Shown: one piece after another, positions 1-6,873 of the stretch
How positions within the stretch are numbered: position 1 is the first letter of the stretch
Layout of the letters: every line of letters starts with the position of its first letter
From: an uncultured Prevotella sp.
GTDB taxonomy: Bacteria; Bacteroidota; Bacteroidia; Bacteroidales; Bacteroidaceae
Assembly (NCBI GenBank): GCA_945788545.1
Contig: CALZMK010000035.1
Span: forward strand, 1 to 9,407
Length of the DNA stretch: 9,407 bases
Direction of reading: 5' to 3'
Notes under the pieces: model-generated
Databases searched by the model: none
What the model was told of the DNA's origin: nothing
The model's input: the letters and a program-made list of their open reading frames with translations, nothing else
Translations under genes and position numbers: made by a program

Positions 1-26
1 AAAAAGCATTTTGAATTCAGAATACT

Positions 27-731
27 ATGTCATGTATTTTACATATTGAAACAAGCACTAACGTGTGCTCTGTGGCCGTAAGTGAAGACGGAAAGGTGAT
101 ATTCGACAAGGCTGACCGCACTTGTAATAACCATGCCGAGGCATTAGGCTCATTTGTCGATGAGGCCATGTCGTTTGCCGACAGCCATGCCATACCCCTC
201 GACGCCGTGGCAGTGAGTTGCGGACCTGGTTCATATACAGGATTGCGCATAGGAGTGTCGATGGCCAAGGGTGTATGCTATGCCCTCGACATACCACTGT
301 TGTCGGTATCGACACTCGAACTGATGTGCGTGCCGGTGTTGCTGCGTCATGAGGAAATAGAGGACGACGCATTGATATGTCCTATGATCGATGCAAGGCG
401 AATGGAGGTGTATGCCGCACTTTATGACAGGGCACTTAAGACGGTGCGCCCCATTCAGGCAGATGTGGTGGATGGCGACACTTATCGCCGGTGGCTCGAC
501 GAGCGGCCTGTGTATTTCTTCGGCAACGGTGCGGCCAAGTGTATGGATATCATTGCACATCCCAATGCCCACCTGATTGAGGGCGTAGAACCCTTGGCGA
601 AATGGATGATGCCCCTTGCAGAGAGGAAGATGCTCAACGACATCCACGAGGATGTGGCTTATTTCGTGCCGTATTATCTTAAGGATTTTGTGGCTAAACT
701 GCCTAAGGATGAATTAGGGATTAGGAATTAG
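27..731 (+). CDS. tsaB: tRNA t6A modification protein TsaB (YeaZ family)
   Basis: The 234-residue product matches TsaB, the inactive ASKHA-fold partner of TsaD. With TsaC/TsaC2 and TsaE, this complex makes N6-threonylcarbamoyladenosine at position 37 of ANN-decoding tRNAs in the cytoplasm. Visible hallmarks are an N-terminal beta strand ending in HIETS (6-10), the strongly conserved GPGSYTGLRIG (66-76) and a central MIDARRMEVY (120-129). The length is normal for the family. The start is the first ATG, and the conserved strand begins three residues later, so no upstream extension is needed. Oddly, the last six residues (ELGIRN) and the TAG stop are encoded by a heptamer repeat array. It is the only gene here ending in TAG; the others use TAA or TGA. 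The tail was therefore probably set by the repeat and not by selection on the protein. It is the first gene of the + strand run; its own promoter is not visible in the 26 bases upstream. Confidence 0.95.
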   Translation: MSCILHIETSTNVCSVAVSEDGKVIFDKADRTCNNHAEALGSFVDEAMSFADSHAIPLDAVAVSCGPGSYTGLRIGVSMAKGVCYALDIPLLSVSTLELMCVPVLLRHEEIEDDALICPMIDARRMEVYAALYDRALKTVRPIQADVVDGDTYRRWLDERPVYFFGNGAAKCMDIIAHPNAHLIEGVEPLAKWMMPLAERKMLNDIHEDVAYFVPYYLKDFVAKLPKDELGIRN

Positions 732-760
732 GAATTAGGGATTAGGAATTAGGGATTAGG
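711..760. repeat. Heptamer tandem array G(A/G)ATTAG x7
   Basis: Seven head-to-tail 7-bp units run from 711 to 759 in the order A, G, A, A, G, A, G, where A is GAATTAG and G is GGATTAG; one further G follows at 760. The first three units lie inside tsaB and supply its last codons and its TAG stop (729-731). The rest fill most of the gap before the next gene. Each unit carries TAG on the + strand and TAA on the - strand. Because 7 is not a multiple of 3, any three neighbouring units place a stop in all three frames of both strands. Such an array can change length by slippage, but loss or gain of units here would only alter the extreme TsaB tail and the spacing to the next gene. Confidence 0.95.
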
Positions 761-768
761 TTTTTATT

Positions 769-1395
769 ATGAATATAAAAGGATTAGACTACAACACTAA
801 GAGGGAAACTCTGTTGTTGCCCGAATATGGAAGGGAGATACAGAGGATGGTGGATTATGCCATCGGGTGTCCTACTCGCGACGAACGAAACGCATGTGCC
901 AATACCATAGTGAGAATGATGGCAACGAAGATGCCGAGAGCAACCGAGTCAAACGACGGTCTCAGGACTTTGTGGGATCATCTCTATTTGATGGGGCGTG
1001 GACAGCTCGACATCGACTGGCCATGTGACGTGAGTGAGGCTGAAAAGATTACCCAAAAACCTCAACCGATGCCTATCTGTAAGAACCATGTCAAGCTGCG
1101 TCATTACGGACATCTTGTTGAAGAGTGCTTTGATATTCTGAAAACAATGCCTGAGGGAGCAGAGAAAGATAAACTCGTTTGGCTCACTGCCAATCAGATG
1201 AAACGTGACCTTGCCACGTGGGGACGCGGAACTATGGACGACGAGAGAGTTGCCGACGACTTGGCTCGATACACCGACGGACAAGTGCAGCTCGATCTCA
1301 ATAATATGCAACTTGACAGAGTGCAGGAATCTGCCGCCCTAATGAACGTGAATGGAAACAGAGTGCAGAAACAGGCCAAGAAACGTAAGAAGTAA
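769..1395 (+). CDS. DUF4290 family protein of unknown function
   Basis: I recognise this 208-residue protein as DUF4290, a conserved Bacteroidetes family without an assigned function. Typical features are the N-terminal DYNTKRETLLLPEYGREIQ (7-25) followed by MVDYAI, the LWDHLYLM segment (68-75), a DIDWP motif (81-85) and an RHYGHLVE stretch (111-118). It looks soluble and helical: there is no signal peptide or membrane segment. The C-terminus is polar and ends in a very basic tail (QKQAKKRKK, 200-208), which could contact nucleic acid, though that is only a guess. It begins 37 bp after tsaB, with repeat DNA in between, and ends 9 bp before murA, so cotranscription with murA is very likely. 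The ATG at 769 is preceded by a T-rich stretch and has no Shine-Dalgarno-like sequence. Confidence 0.85.
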   Translation: MNIKGLDYNTKRETLLLPEYGREIQRMVDYAIGCPTRDERNACANTIVRMMATKMPRATESNDGLRTLWDHLYLMGRGQLDIDWPCDVSEAEKITQKPQPMPICKNHVKLRHYGHLVEECFDILKTMPEGAEKDKLVWLTANQMKRDLATWGRGTMDDERVADDLARYTDGQVQLDLNNMQLDRVQESAALMNVNGNRVQKQAKKRKK

Positions 1396-1404
1396 ACATA
1401 GTCT

Positions 1405-2709
1405 ATGGCATCATTTATTATCGAGGGCGGACATCCGCTAAAGGGAGAGATTACTCCTCAGGGAGCCAAGAATGAGGCTCTTGAGGTGATTTGCGCTACG
1501 TTGCTCACTTCTGATGAGGTTATAATTCATAATATCCCAGACATCAGGGATGTGAATAATCTTATACTGTTGCTTGAGGACATCGGCGTGAAGGTGAAGC
1601 GCTTGTCGAGAAACGACTATTCGTTTTGTGCCGACGACCTCAATCTCGACTATCTCGAGAGTTCGGACTTTGTTAAGAAATGTTCGGAACTCAGAGGCAG
1701 TGTACTTATGATTGGTCCGCTGTTGGCGAGATTCGGCAAGGCTGTCATCGCCAAACCGGGTGGAGACAAGATAGGACGCCGCCGACTCGACACTCATTTC
1801 CTCGGATTCAAGTATCTCGGTGCCGAATTCCGTCAGGTGTATAACTCAGATGTATATGAGATATATGCTGAAAAGCTCACGGGGTGCTATATGCTGCTCG
1901 ACGAGGCTTCGGTGACAGGTACTGCCAATATCATCATGGCAGCGGTGTTTGCCGAGGGTACTACCACTATATATAATGCCGCATGCGAACCATATATCCA
2001 GCAACTTTGCCACATGCTCAACAAGATGGGGGCGAGCATCAGTGGCATTGGCAGCAACTTGCTCACAATAGTGGGTGTGGAGAGTATCCATGGCGTGGAA
2101 CACAATATCCTGCCCGATATGATCGAGGTGGGGTCGTTCATCGGTATGGCGGCAATGTGTGGCGAGGGCATAAGAATAAAGGATGTTTCGCTGGCTAATC
2201 TCGGTAATATCCCCGATTCCTTCCGCCGTCTTGGGGTAAGAATAGATGTGGAGGGCGACGACCTTGTTATCCCCCATCAGGATCACTATTCGATAGAGTC
2301 GTTTATTGACGGAACAATCATGACGCTTGCTGATGCGCCATGGCCAGGACTCACGCCCGACCTCATCTCGGTGCTCATCGTAGTGGCTACACAAGCAAGG
2401 GGCAGTGTGCTCTTCCATCAGAAGATGTTTGAGAGCCGACTCTTCTTCGTGGATAAACTGATTGACATGGGAGCGCAAATAATTCTCTGCGACCCCCATA
2501 GGGCAGTGGTTGTGGGACATGACCATAACATCAAACTCAGGGCTGGGCGAATGGCAAGTCCCGACATACGTGCGGGTATTGCCTTGCTTATTGCAGCAAT
2601 GAGTGCCAACGGAACAAGCCGTATCGAAAATATCGAGCAGATTGACCGTGGATATGAGGACATCGAGGAAAGGCTCAACTCACTTGGTGCAAGAATTAGA
2701 AGAGAGTAA
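1405..2709 (+). CDS. murA: UDP-N-acetylglucosamine 1-carboxyvinyltransferase MurA, Asp-type active site
   Basis: MurA transfers enolpyruvate from PEP to UDP-GlcNAc, the first committed step of cytoplasmic peptidoglycan precursor synthesis. The 434-residue length fits the two-domain EPT fold. Visible active-site positions are K22-N23 in GAKN, the loop GPLLARFG (104-111), PGG at 118-120, R126 (equivalent to E. coli R120), D319 in LTPDL (the general-base Asp, E. coli D305) and R415 in DRGY (E. coli R397). The residue after PGG is Asp121 (codon GAC, 1765-1767), where E. coli has Cys115, the residue that fosfomycin alkylates. Asp at this site is known from Mycobacterium, Chlamydia and Borrelia MurA, which stay active and resist the drug. 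All other motifs are intact, so the enzyme should be functional. It follows the DUF4290 gene by 9 bp and precedes rimM by 11 bp. EPSP synthase is ruled out by the GAKN and PGGDKIG motifs. Confidence 0.97.
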   Translation: MASFIIEGGHPLKGEITPQGAKNEALEVICATLLTSDEVIIHNIPDIRDVNNLILLLEDIGVKVKRLSRNDYSFCADDLNLDYLESSDFVKKCSELRGSVLMIGPLLARFGKAVIAKPGGDKIGRRRLDTHFLGFKYLGAEFRQVYNSDVYEIYAEKLTGCYMLLDEASVTGTANIIMAAVFAEGTTTIYNAACEPYIQQLCHMLNKMGASISGIGSNLLTIVGVESIHGVEHNILPDMIEVGSFIGMAAMCGEGIRIKDVSLANLGNIPDSFRRLGVRIDVEGDDLVIPHQDHYSIESFIDGTIMTLADAPWPGLTPDLISVLIVVATQARGSVLFHQKMFESRLFFVDKLIDMGAQIILCDPHRAVVVGHDHNIKLRAGRMASPDIRAGIALLIAAMSANGTSRIENIEQIDRGYEDIEERLNSLGARIRRE

Positions 2710-2720
2710 TCGGACATACA

Positions 2721-3227
2721 ATGATTAGAGAAGACGACGTCTATAAGATAGGCCGTATTGGTAAGCCACATGGTATCGGCGGTGAGGTGACACTGAGATT
2801 CAGTGATGATGTGTTCGACCGAGTCGATGCCGAATACCTGGTATTGATGGTAGATGGAATACTCGTTCCGTTCTTCATCGAGGAATACCGGTTCCGCAGT
2901 GAAGAGGTGGCACTGGTGAAGTTTGAGGATATCGACACAATGGACAGGGCTGCCGAGCTCACTGGGTGCGATGTCTTCTTCCCGCGTCATCTTGCCGATA
3001 TAGACAATGATGTGCTGACATGGAGCCAGATTGTGGGATATGACATTGTGGATGTGGCGTCGGGCAAGGTGATAGGTCGCATAGAGTCGGTTGACGAAAG
3101 CACCATCAACGTGTTGCTCGAACTGGCCGATGGCACTCTCATACCTGCTGTCGACGAATTTATTGACGACATCGACCACGAGGCACTAAAGCTGTTTATG
3201 AGCTTGCCTGATGGACTGTTGTCTTGA
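2721..3227 (+). CDS. rimM: Ribosome maturation factor RimM
   Basis: RimM binds ribosomal protein uS19 and helps assemble the 30S head, including late 16S rRNA processing. The 168-residue product has the expected two parts. The N-terminal barrel opens with KIGRIGKPHGIGGEVTLRF (9-27), the family signature. The C-terminal PRC-barrel includes SGKVIGRIESV (114-124), TLIPAVDEFI (139-148) and the closing LPDGLL (162-167). The protein is acidic overall and cytoplasmic. It sits 11 bp after murA and 15 bp before dxr; in many bacteria rimM lies with rpsP and trmD instead, so the linkage to cell-wall and isoprenoid genes is a feature of this lineage. Nothing is truncated. Confidence 0.95.
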   Translation: MIREDDVYKIGRIGKPHGIGGEVTLRFSDDVFDRVDAEYLVLMVDGILVPFFIEEYRFRSEEVALVKFEDIDTMDRAAELTGCDVFFPRHLADIDNDVLTWSQIVGYDIVDVASGKVIGRIESVDESTINVLLELADGTLIPAVDEFIDDIDHEALKLFMSLPDGLLS

Positions 3228-3242
3228 CATAATAGAAAAATA

Positions 3243-4397
3243 ATGATTATGAAGAAACAGATTGCAATATTGGGCTCCACCGGTTCTATCGGCACACAGG
3301 CCCTTGACGTGATTGAGGAACACTCCGACCTCTATGAGGTGTATTGCCTCACTGCCAACAACCGCGTGGAGCAGTTGGCCGAACAGGCAAGGAAGTTTAA
3401 GCCTGCCGCCGTGGTGATAGCCAACGAGGCACACTACGAGCGCCTTCAGCAGTTGCTTGCCGACGAACCGGATATAAAGGTGTATGCCGGTGCTAAGGCC
3501 ATCGACGAGATTGTAGAGTCACCGTCAATCAATATGGTACTCACTGCCATGGTGGGCTTTGCCGGTCTCTCGCCCACTATTCATGCAGTGAAGGCGGGTA
3601 AGACCATCTGTCTTGCCAATAAGGAGACTCTCGTTGTGGCTGGAGCATTGATATGCCAGTTGGCGCAGAAATATCATGCGCCGATATTGCCCGTTGACAG
3701 CGAGCACTCGGCCATCTTCCAGAGCATCGTGGGCGAGGGTGACAATGAGATAGAGAAGATATTGCTTACGGCAAGCGGAGGTCCATTCCGATTGTTCACT
3801 CATGAGCAATTGGCAAAGGTGACCAAGGACGACGCTTTGCGCCATCCTACATGGGACATGGGAGCAAAGATAACCATCGACTCGGCATCGATGATGAACA
3901 AGGGATTCGAGGTCATCGAGGCAAAGTGGCTCTTCGGTGTTGAGGCAGACAAGATACAAGTGCTCGTTCATCCACAGTCGATAGTGCACAGTGCCGTGCA
4001 GTTTGCCGACGGTGCGGTTAAGGCCCAGCTGGGAGTACCCGACATGCGTCTTCCCATACAGTATGCCTTCTCATATCCCAATCGTCTTCATCTCACAGGC
4101 GATCGTCTTGACCTTTTCAAGCATCCGTTGGAGTTCTTTGAACCCGACCTGGAGAAGTTCCGTTGCCTTGCCCTCTCTTTCGAGGCTATTAAGAAGGGCG
4201 GAAATATGCCTTGCATATTAAATGCCGCCAACGAGATAGTCAACCGCGCCTTCCTTGAGGATCGTTGCGGGTTCCTGCAGATGAGCGACATCATAGAAAA
4301 GACGATGGCTAAGGTGGCTTTCGATGCCAATCCCGACTACGATGTATATGTGGCTACCGACAAGGAGGCACGACGTATGGCAAGCGAATTACTTTAA
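3243..4397 (+). CDS. dxr: 1-deoxy-D-xylulose 5-phosphate reductoisomerase (DXR/IspC)
   Basis: DXR rearranges and reduces DXP to 2-C-methyl-D-erythritol 4-phosphate using NADPH and a divalent metal, the first committed step of the MEP pathway. The 384-residue product has the NADPH loop GSTGSIGTQ (11-19) and LANKETLV (124-131). The metal-binding acids are D152 and E154 in PVDSEHSAIFQ and E223 in MNKGFEVIEA. The substrate Ser178 is in TASGGPF, and the flexible loop HPTWDMG (201-207) carries the Trp that closes over the active site. All catalytic residues seen in E. coli DXR are present, so it should be the normal fosmidomycin target. Two in-frame ATGs compete as start: 3243 and 3249. The second would give MKKQIAILGS, the more usual N-terminus, so the true protein may be two residues shorter. 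It is spaced 15 bp (or 21) from rimM and 30 bp from rseP. Confidence 0.97.
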   Translation: MIMKKQIAILGSTGSIGTQALDVIEEHSDLYEVYCLTANNRVEQLAEQARKFKPAAVVIANEAHYERLQQLLADEPDIKVYAGAKAIDEIVESPSINMVLTAMVGFAGLSPTIHAVKAGKTICLANKETLVVAGALICQLAQKYHAPILPVDSEHSAIFQSIVGEGDNEIEKILLTASGGPFRLFTHEQLAKVTKDDALRHPTWDMGAKITIDSASMMNKGFEVIEAKWLFGVEADKIQVLVHPQSIVHSAVQFADGAVKAQLGVPDMRLPIQYAFSYPNRLHLTGDRLDLFKHPLEFFEPDLEKFRCLALSFEAIKKGGNMPCILNAANEIVNRAFLEDRCGFLQMSDIIEKTMAKVAFDANPDYDVYVATDKEARRMASELL

Positions 4398-4424
4398 TAT
4401 TTTAATATTTTAATTTTTTAAATA
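4393..4424. repeat. A/T-only octamer repeats between dxr and rseP
   Basis: Four consecutive 8-bp units, TTTAATAT, TTTAATAT, TTTAATTT and TTTAAATA, start inside the dxr stop region and run to 4 bp before the rseP start. The stretch has no G or C. It could act as an unstructured, A/T-rich translation-initiation leader for the GTG start of rseP, or simply be slippage-derived spacer. The first two units are identical and the last two are diverged. Confidence 0.6.
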
Positions 4425-4427
4425 GTT

Positions 4428-5801
4428 GTGGAAATATTTCTGATTAGGGCCCTGCAGTTTATGATGGCAATATCACTGCTGGTGCTTATACATGAGGGAG
4501 GTCACTTCCTCTTTGCCAAACTCTTTGGCATAAGGGTAGAGAAGTTTTATCTCTTCTTCGACCCTTGGTTTCATATCTTCGAGTTCAAACCAAAGAAAAG
4601 CGACACTGCCTACGGAATGGGATGGTTGCCATTGGGTGGCTACTGCAAGATAGCCGGAATGATCGACGAGAGTTTCGACACCGAGCAGATGAAGCAACCG
4701 GCACAACCGTGGGAGTTTCGCTCCAAACCGGCATGGCAACGCCTGTTTGTGATGATTGGTGGAGTGCTGTTCAATTTCCTATTGGCATTGTTCATCTATT
4801 CGATGATACTCTTCACATGGGGCGACTCGTATATCCCAGTGAAGAACATGACCAATGGTATGAAGTTTAATCAAGAGGCAAAGGCCTTAGGATTCCGAGA
4901 TGGTGATATCCTCGTGGGAACAGAGAATGGAGAGTTCAAGGATTTCGGTGCCGATATGTTCCGCGAGATCAGTGAGGCAAAGCGTGTTGACATTATCCGT
5001 GGCGGTAAGGCAATGAGCATCAATCTTCCAGGCGAACTCAATCTGCTTTCGATGATAAAGAACCAACCGCCTTTCGTGCGTCCGTTGCTCAACTGTGTTG
5101 CCGATACTGTTATGCCTGGCACTCCCGCCGCCAAAATGGGAATGAAGAAGGGCGACCGCATCGTGGCACTCAATGGTAAGGCTATCGACTCATACAATAC
5201 CTTCACTGACGAGATTGGTAAGCTGAATGATGTTCTCGCCACTGTGAGCACTTCTGCCGACAGTATGAAAGTGAGAAAAGCAATCGTAGTGCTCGAGCAT
5301 GCAGACAAGAGTCGCGACACGGCGAAAGTGGTGCTCACTGCCGACCTGAAACTCGGTTTTGCCACCAATTCATACGCCATGATTTATAAACCTTACACCA
5401 AGGAATACGGATTCTTTGAGAGTTTCCCCGCAGGAGCAAAATATGGCGTTCATGTGCTCACTTCGTATGTGGATGACATGAAATATGTGTTCACAGCCGA
5501 CGGAGCCAAGTCGCTTGGCGGTTTTGGAGCCATCGGAAGCCTTTTCCCCGCAGAATGGGATTGGTATATGTTCTGGCGAATGACAGCCTTGCTGAGTGTT
5601 ATGCTTGCCTTCATGAATATACTCCCCATTCCGGCGCTCGATGGCGGACATGTGCTCTTCCTCATTTATGAGATGATAACTCGCCGCAAACCGAGTGAGG
5701 ACTTTATGGTGAAGGCTGAGTACGTAGGATTTGGTATTATCATCCTGCTGATGATCGTGGCAAATCTCAACGATGTACTCCGTTGGCTCGGATATATGTA
5801 A
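4428..5801 (+). CDS. rseP: RseP-type site-2 intramembrane zinc metalloprotease
   Basis: This 457-residue polytopic inner-membrane protein is a site-2 protease of the RseP family (M50). In E. coli, RseP cuts the anti-sigma factor RseA and also clears signal-peptide remnants; the substrate here is unknown. The zinc site HEGGH (22-26) lies in the first membrane helix, and LDG (404-406) in a late helix supplies the third ligand, D405. Both almost coincide with E. coli H22, E23, H26 and D402. Between them are a second membrane helix (about 103-130) and two PDZ-like domains (about 138-205 and 222-305; VMPGTPAAKMGMKKGDRIVALNG is the clearer one). A last helix covers about 431-446. The GTG start is chosen because it puts HExxH at residue 22 as in E. 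coli; the first ATG codons (residues 12-13) would cut into helix 1, and no in-frame upstream ATG exists. It is last in the + strand run, 30 bp after dxr, and converges on ribD. Confidence 0.95.
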   Translation: MEIFLIRALQFMMAISLLVLIHEGGHFLFAKLFGIRVEKFYLFFDPWFHIFEFKPKKSDTAYGMGWLPLGGYCKIAGMIDESFDTEQMKQPAQPWEFRSKPAWQRLFVMIGGVLFNFLLALFIYSMILFTWGDSYIPVKNMTNGMKFNQEAKALGFRDGDILVGTENGEFKDFGADMFREISEAKRVDIIRGGKAMSINLPGELNLLSMIKNQPPFVRPLLNCVADTVMPGTPAAKMGMKKGDRIVALNGKAIDSYNTFTDEIGKLNDVLATVSTSADSMKVRKAIVVLEHADKSRDTAKVVLTADLKLGFATNSYAMIYKPYTKEYGFFESFPAGAKYGVHVLTSYVDDMKYVFTADGAKSLGGFGAIGSLFPAEWDWYMFWRMTALLSVMLAFMNILPIPALDGGHVLFLIYEMITRRKPSEDFMVKAEYVGFGIIILLMIVANLNDVLRWLGYM

Positions 5802-5804
5802 AAA

Positions 5805-6770
5805 TTAACAATTATTGTTTTTATACGATGTGATGACATTTCCGTCGTAATTCTCGGTGCTGATGACGACGGCATTCGAGGGAATTGAGGGAGAGACAGT
5901 GCCATGTAACACGTTTACGGGTGCTGTCTCTACTCGTATCTCGTCCCATAATCCTGCCTCGATAAACTGGCGATGGGTGAATGCTCCGCCCTCGACAATC
6001 AGCGACTGTACCTTGCGACTATATAGACAATCCATCAACTGAGGAAGTAGAGGTTTTTTGGGGGTCATCTCCTCAAAACAAGGATTATGACTGTCGAGGA
6101 TGAGACGCATGGGGTTCTTTCCCCACCAAGCCCTTACCGTCAGTGAGGGATTGTCGCGCAGGGCGGTGGTGTGACCAACGAGGATGGCGTCGTTCTCCGC
6201 GCGCAGTTTGTGACTGAGCATCTGAGTGAATGGTGTGGAGAATGTGAATGGTTTGAAGTCCTTGTCGATAAAGCCGTCGAGCGACTGTGCCCATTTGAGG
6301 ATGATATAAGGGCGATGCTTCTCGTTGAAAGTCATAAAGCGGTTGTTCAGCTTTCTACATTCATCCTCAAGTACACCCACGGTCACCTCAATACCCGCAT
6401 CGCGCAGTTTCCTTATCCCTCGTCCCGATACCTCGGCAAAGGGGTCAACACATCCCACGACAACCCTATTAACCTGTTCGCTCACGATAAGGTCGGCACA
6501 AGGCGGAGTCTTGCCATAGTGCGAACACGGTTCAAGACTAACGTAGATGGTGCTTTGCGGCAGCAGATGTTCATCTTCCTTCCTCACCGAAGCAAAGGCG
6601 TTAACCTCGGCATGGCCCTCACCGCATCTCACATGATAGCCCTCACCGATAATACGTCCATTGCACACAATCACAGCGCCCACCATAGGATTCGGTCGGG
6701 CGTTCTGTCGGCCGTTGGCAGCTATCTGCAGGCAGCGGCGCATATAAATCTTGTCTATTTCTTCACTCAT
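5805..6770 (-). CDS. ribD: Riboflavin biosynthesis deaminase/reductase RibD
   Basis: RibD performs two steps of riboflavin synthesis: deamination of the GTP-derived diaminopyrimidine ribosylamino-phosphate, then NADPH reduction of its ribose. From the start chosen here the product is 321 residues. The N-terminal deaminase has RPNPMVGAVIV (25-35), the zinc motif HAEVNAF (53-59) and PCSHYGKTPPCAD (81-93). The C-terminal reductase begins near RPYIILKWAQSLDGFI (153-168) and includes RAENDAILVG, RDNPSLTVR and IVEGG (258-262). The open frame extends to an ATG at 6806, but a promoter-like TTTG/TAnnTTTG pair lies inside that extension, and the ATG at 6770 gives the usual short N-terminus. E. coli RibD is 367 residues; the deficit falls mainly between LILDS (223-227) and PQLMD (243-247), where homologues have a longer loop-strand segment. 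It is a lone - strand gene between two + strand runs. Confidence 0.95.
   Translation of the reverse strand: MSEEIDKIYMRRCLQIAANGRQNARPNPMVGAVIVCNGRIIGEGYHVRCGEGHAEVNAFASVRKEDEHLLPQSTIYVSLEPCSHYGKTPPCADLIVSEQVNRVVVGCVDPFAEVSGRGIRKLRDAGIEVTVGVLEDECRKLNNRFMTFNEKHRPYIILKWAQSLDGFIDKDFKPFTFSTPFTQMLSHKLRAENDAILVGHTTALRDNPSLTVRAWWGKNPMRLILDSHNPCFEEMTPKKPLLPQLMDCLYSRKVQSLIVEGGAFTHRQFIEAGLWDEIRVETAPVNVLHGTVSPSIPSNAVVISTENYDGNVITSYKNNNC
6411..6428 (+). repeat. 18-bp direct repeat, copy 1 (within ribD)
   Basis: The sequence CCTTATCCCTCGTCCCGA occurs here on the + strand and again, identically, at 7131-7148, a spacing of exactly 720 bp. Here it is antisense to ribD and covers the codons for SGRGIRK. Similarity continues imperfectly for about 8 bp after the exact match. 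Both copies lie in conserved protein motifs of unrelated genes read on opposite strands. Confidence 0.85.
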
Positions 6771-6775
6771 AACTG

Positions 6776-6807
6776 CAAAATTACTGTTTTTTTCCATAAA
6801 AGACAAA
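6776..6807 (-). promoter_or_regulatory. Putative Bacteroides-type promoter of ribD
   Basis: Read on the - strand, TTTG (6807-6804) is followed after 20 bp by TAATTTTG (6783-6776), an exact match to the Bacteroidetes -33/-7 consensus (TTTG and TAnnTTTG) with normal spacing. Transcription would begin about 5-7 nt further on, near 6771-6769, that is at or next to the ATG at 6770. This supports the shorter ribD start and suggests an mRNA with almost no leader. Confidence 0.6.
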
Positions 6808-6822
6808 AAAAATAAGAAAATA

Positions 6823-6854
6823 TTGCGTTATTGCCCGGTTTTTTCGTATTTTTG
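6823..6854 (+). promoter_or_regulatory. Putative Bacteroides-type promoter of prmC-recX-comF
   Basis: TTG (6823-6825) and TATTTTTG (6847-6854) are separated by 21 bp; the second is an exact TAnnTTTG match, while the first is a partial -33 box. The expected start of transcription is about 6859-6861, leaving a leader of roughly 15 nt before the prmC ATG at 6874. It lies back to back with the ribD promoter, the two being 15 bp apart. Confidence 0.6.
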
Positions 6855-6873
6855 CATGAAAAAATGAGAAGAA

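Noticed and set aside
711..760. The heptamer array as a CRISPR, telomere-like end or phase-variation switch.
   Set aside because: Units are 7 bp without spacers, the DNA continues as normal genes on both sides, and copy-number change cannot turn tsaB off because it sits at the extreme 3' end.
757..764. TAGGTTTT before the DUF4290 gene as a -7 promoter box.
   Set aside because: It has one mismatch at the conserved final G, arises from the end of the repeat array plus a T run, and has no clear -33 partner.
1846..3179. Long - strand open frames opposite murA and rimM (226 and 253 codons).
   Set aside because: They lie wholly antisense to well-recognised genes, look like random His/Cys/Ser-rich composition and show no domain; they are shadow frames.
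6771..6806. Twelve-residue N-terminal extension of RibD (MSFMEKNSNFAV).
   Set aside because: It contains an exact promoter match, and RibD proteins normally begin within about ten residues of the YM position.
6171..6815. A 214-codon + strand frame antisense to ribD.
   Set aside because: ribD on the other strand is certain from its motifs; the antisense frame has no recognisable domain or initiation signal.
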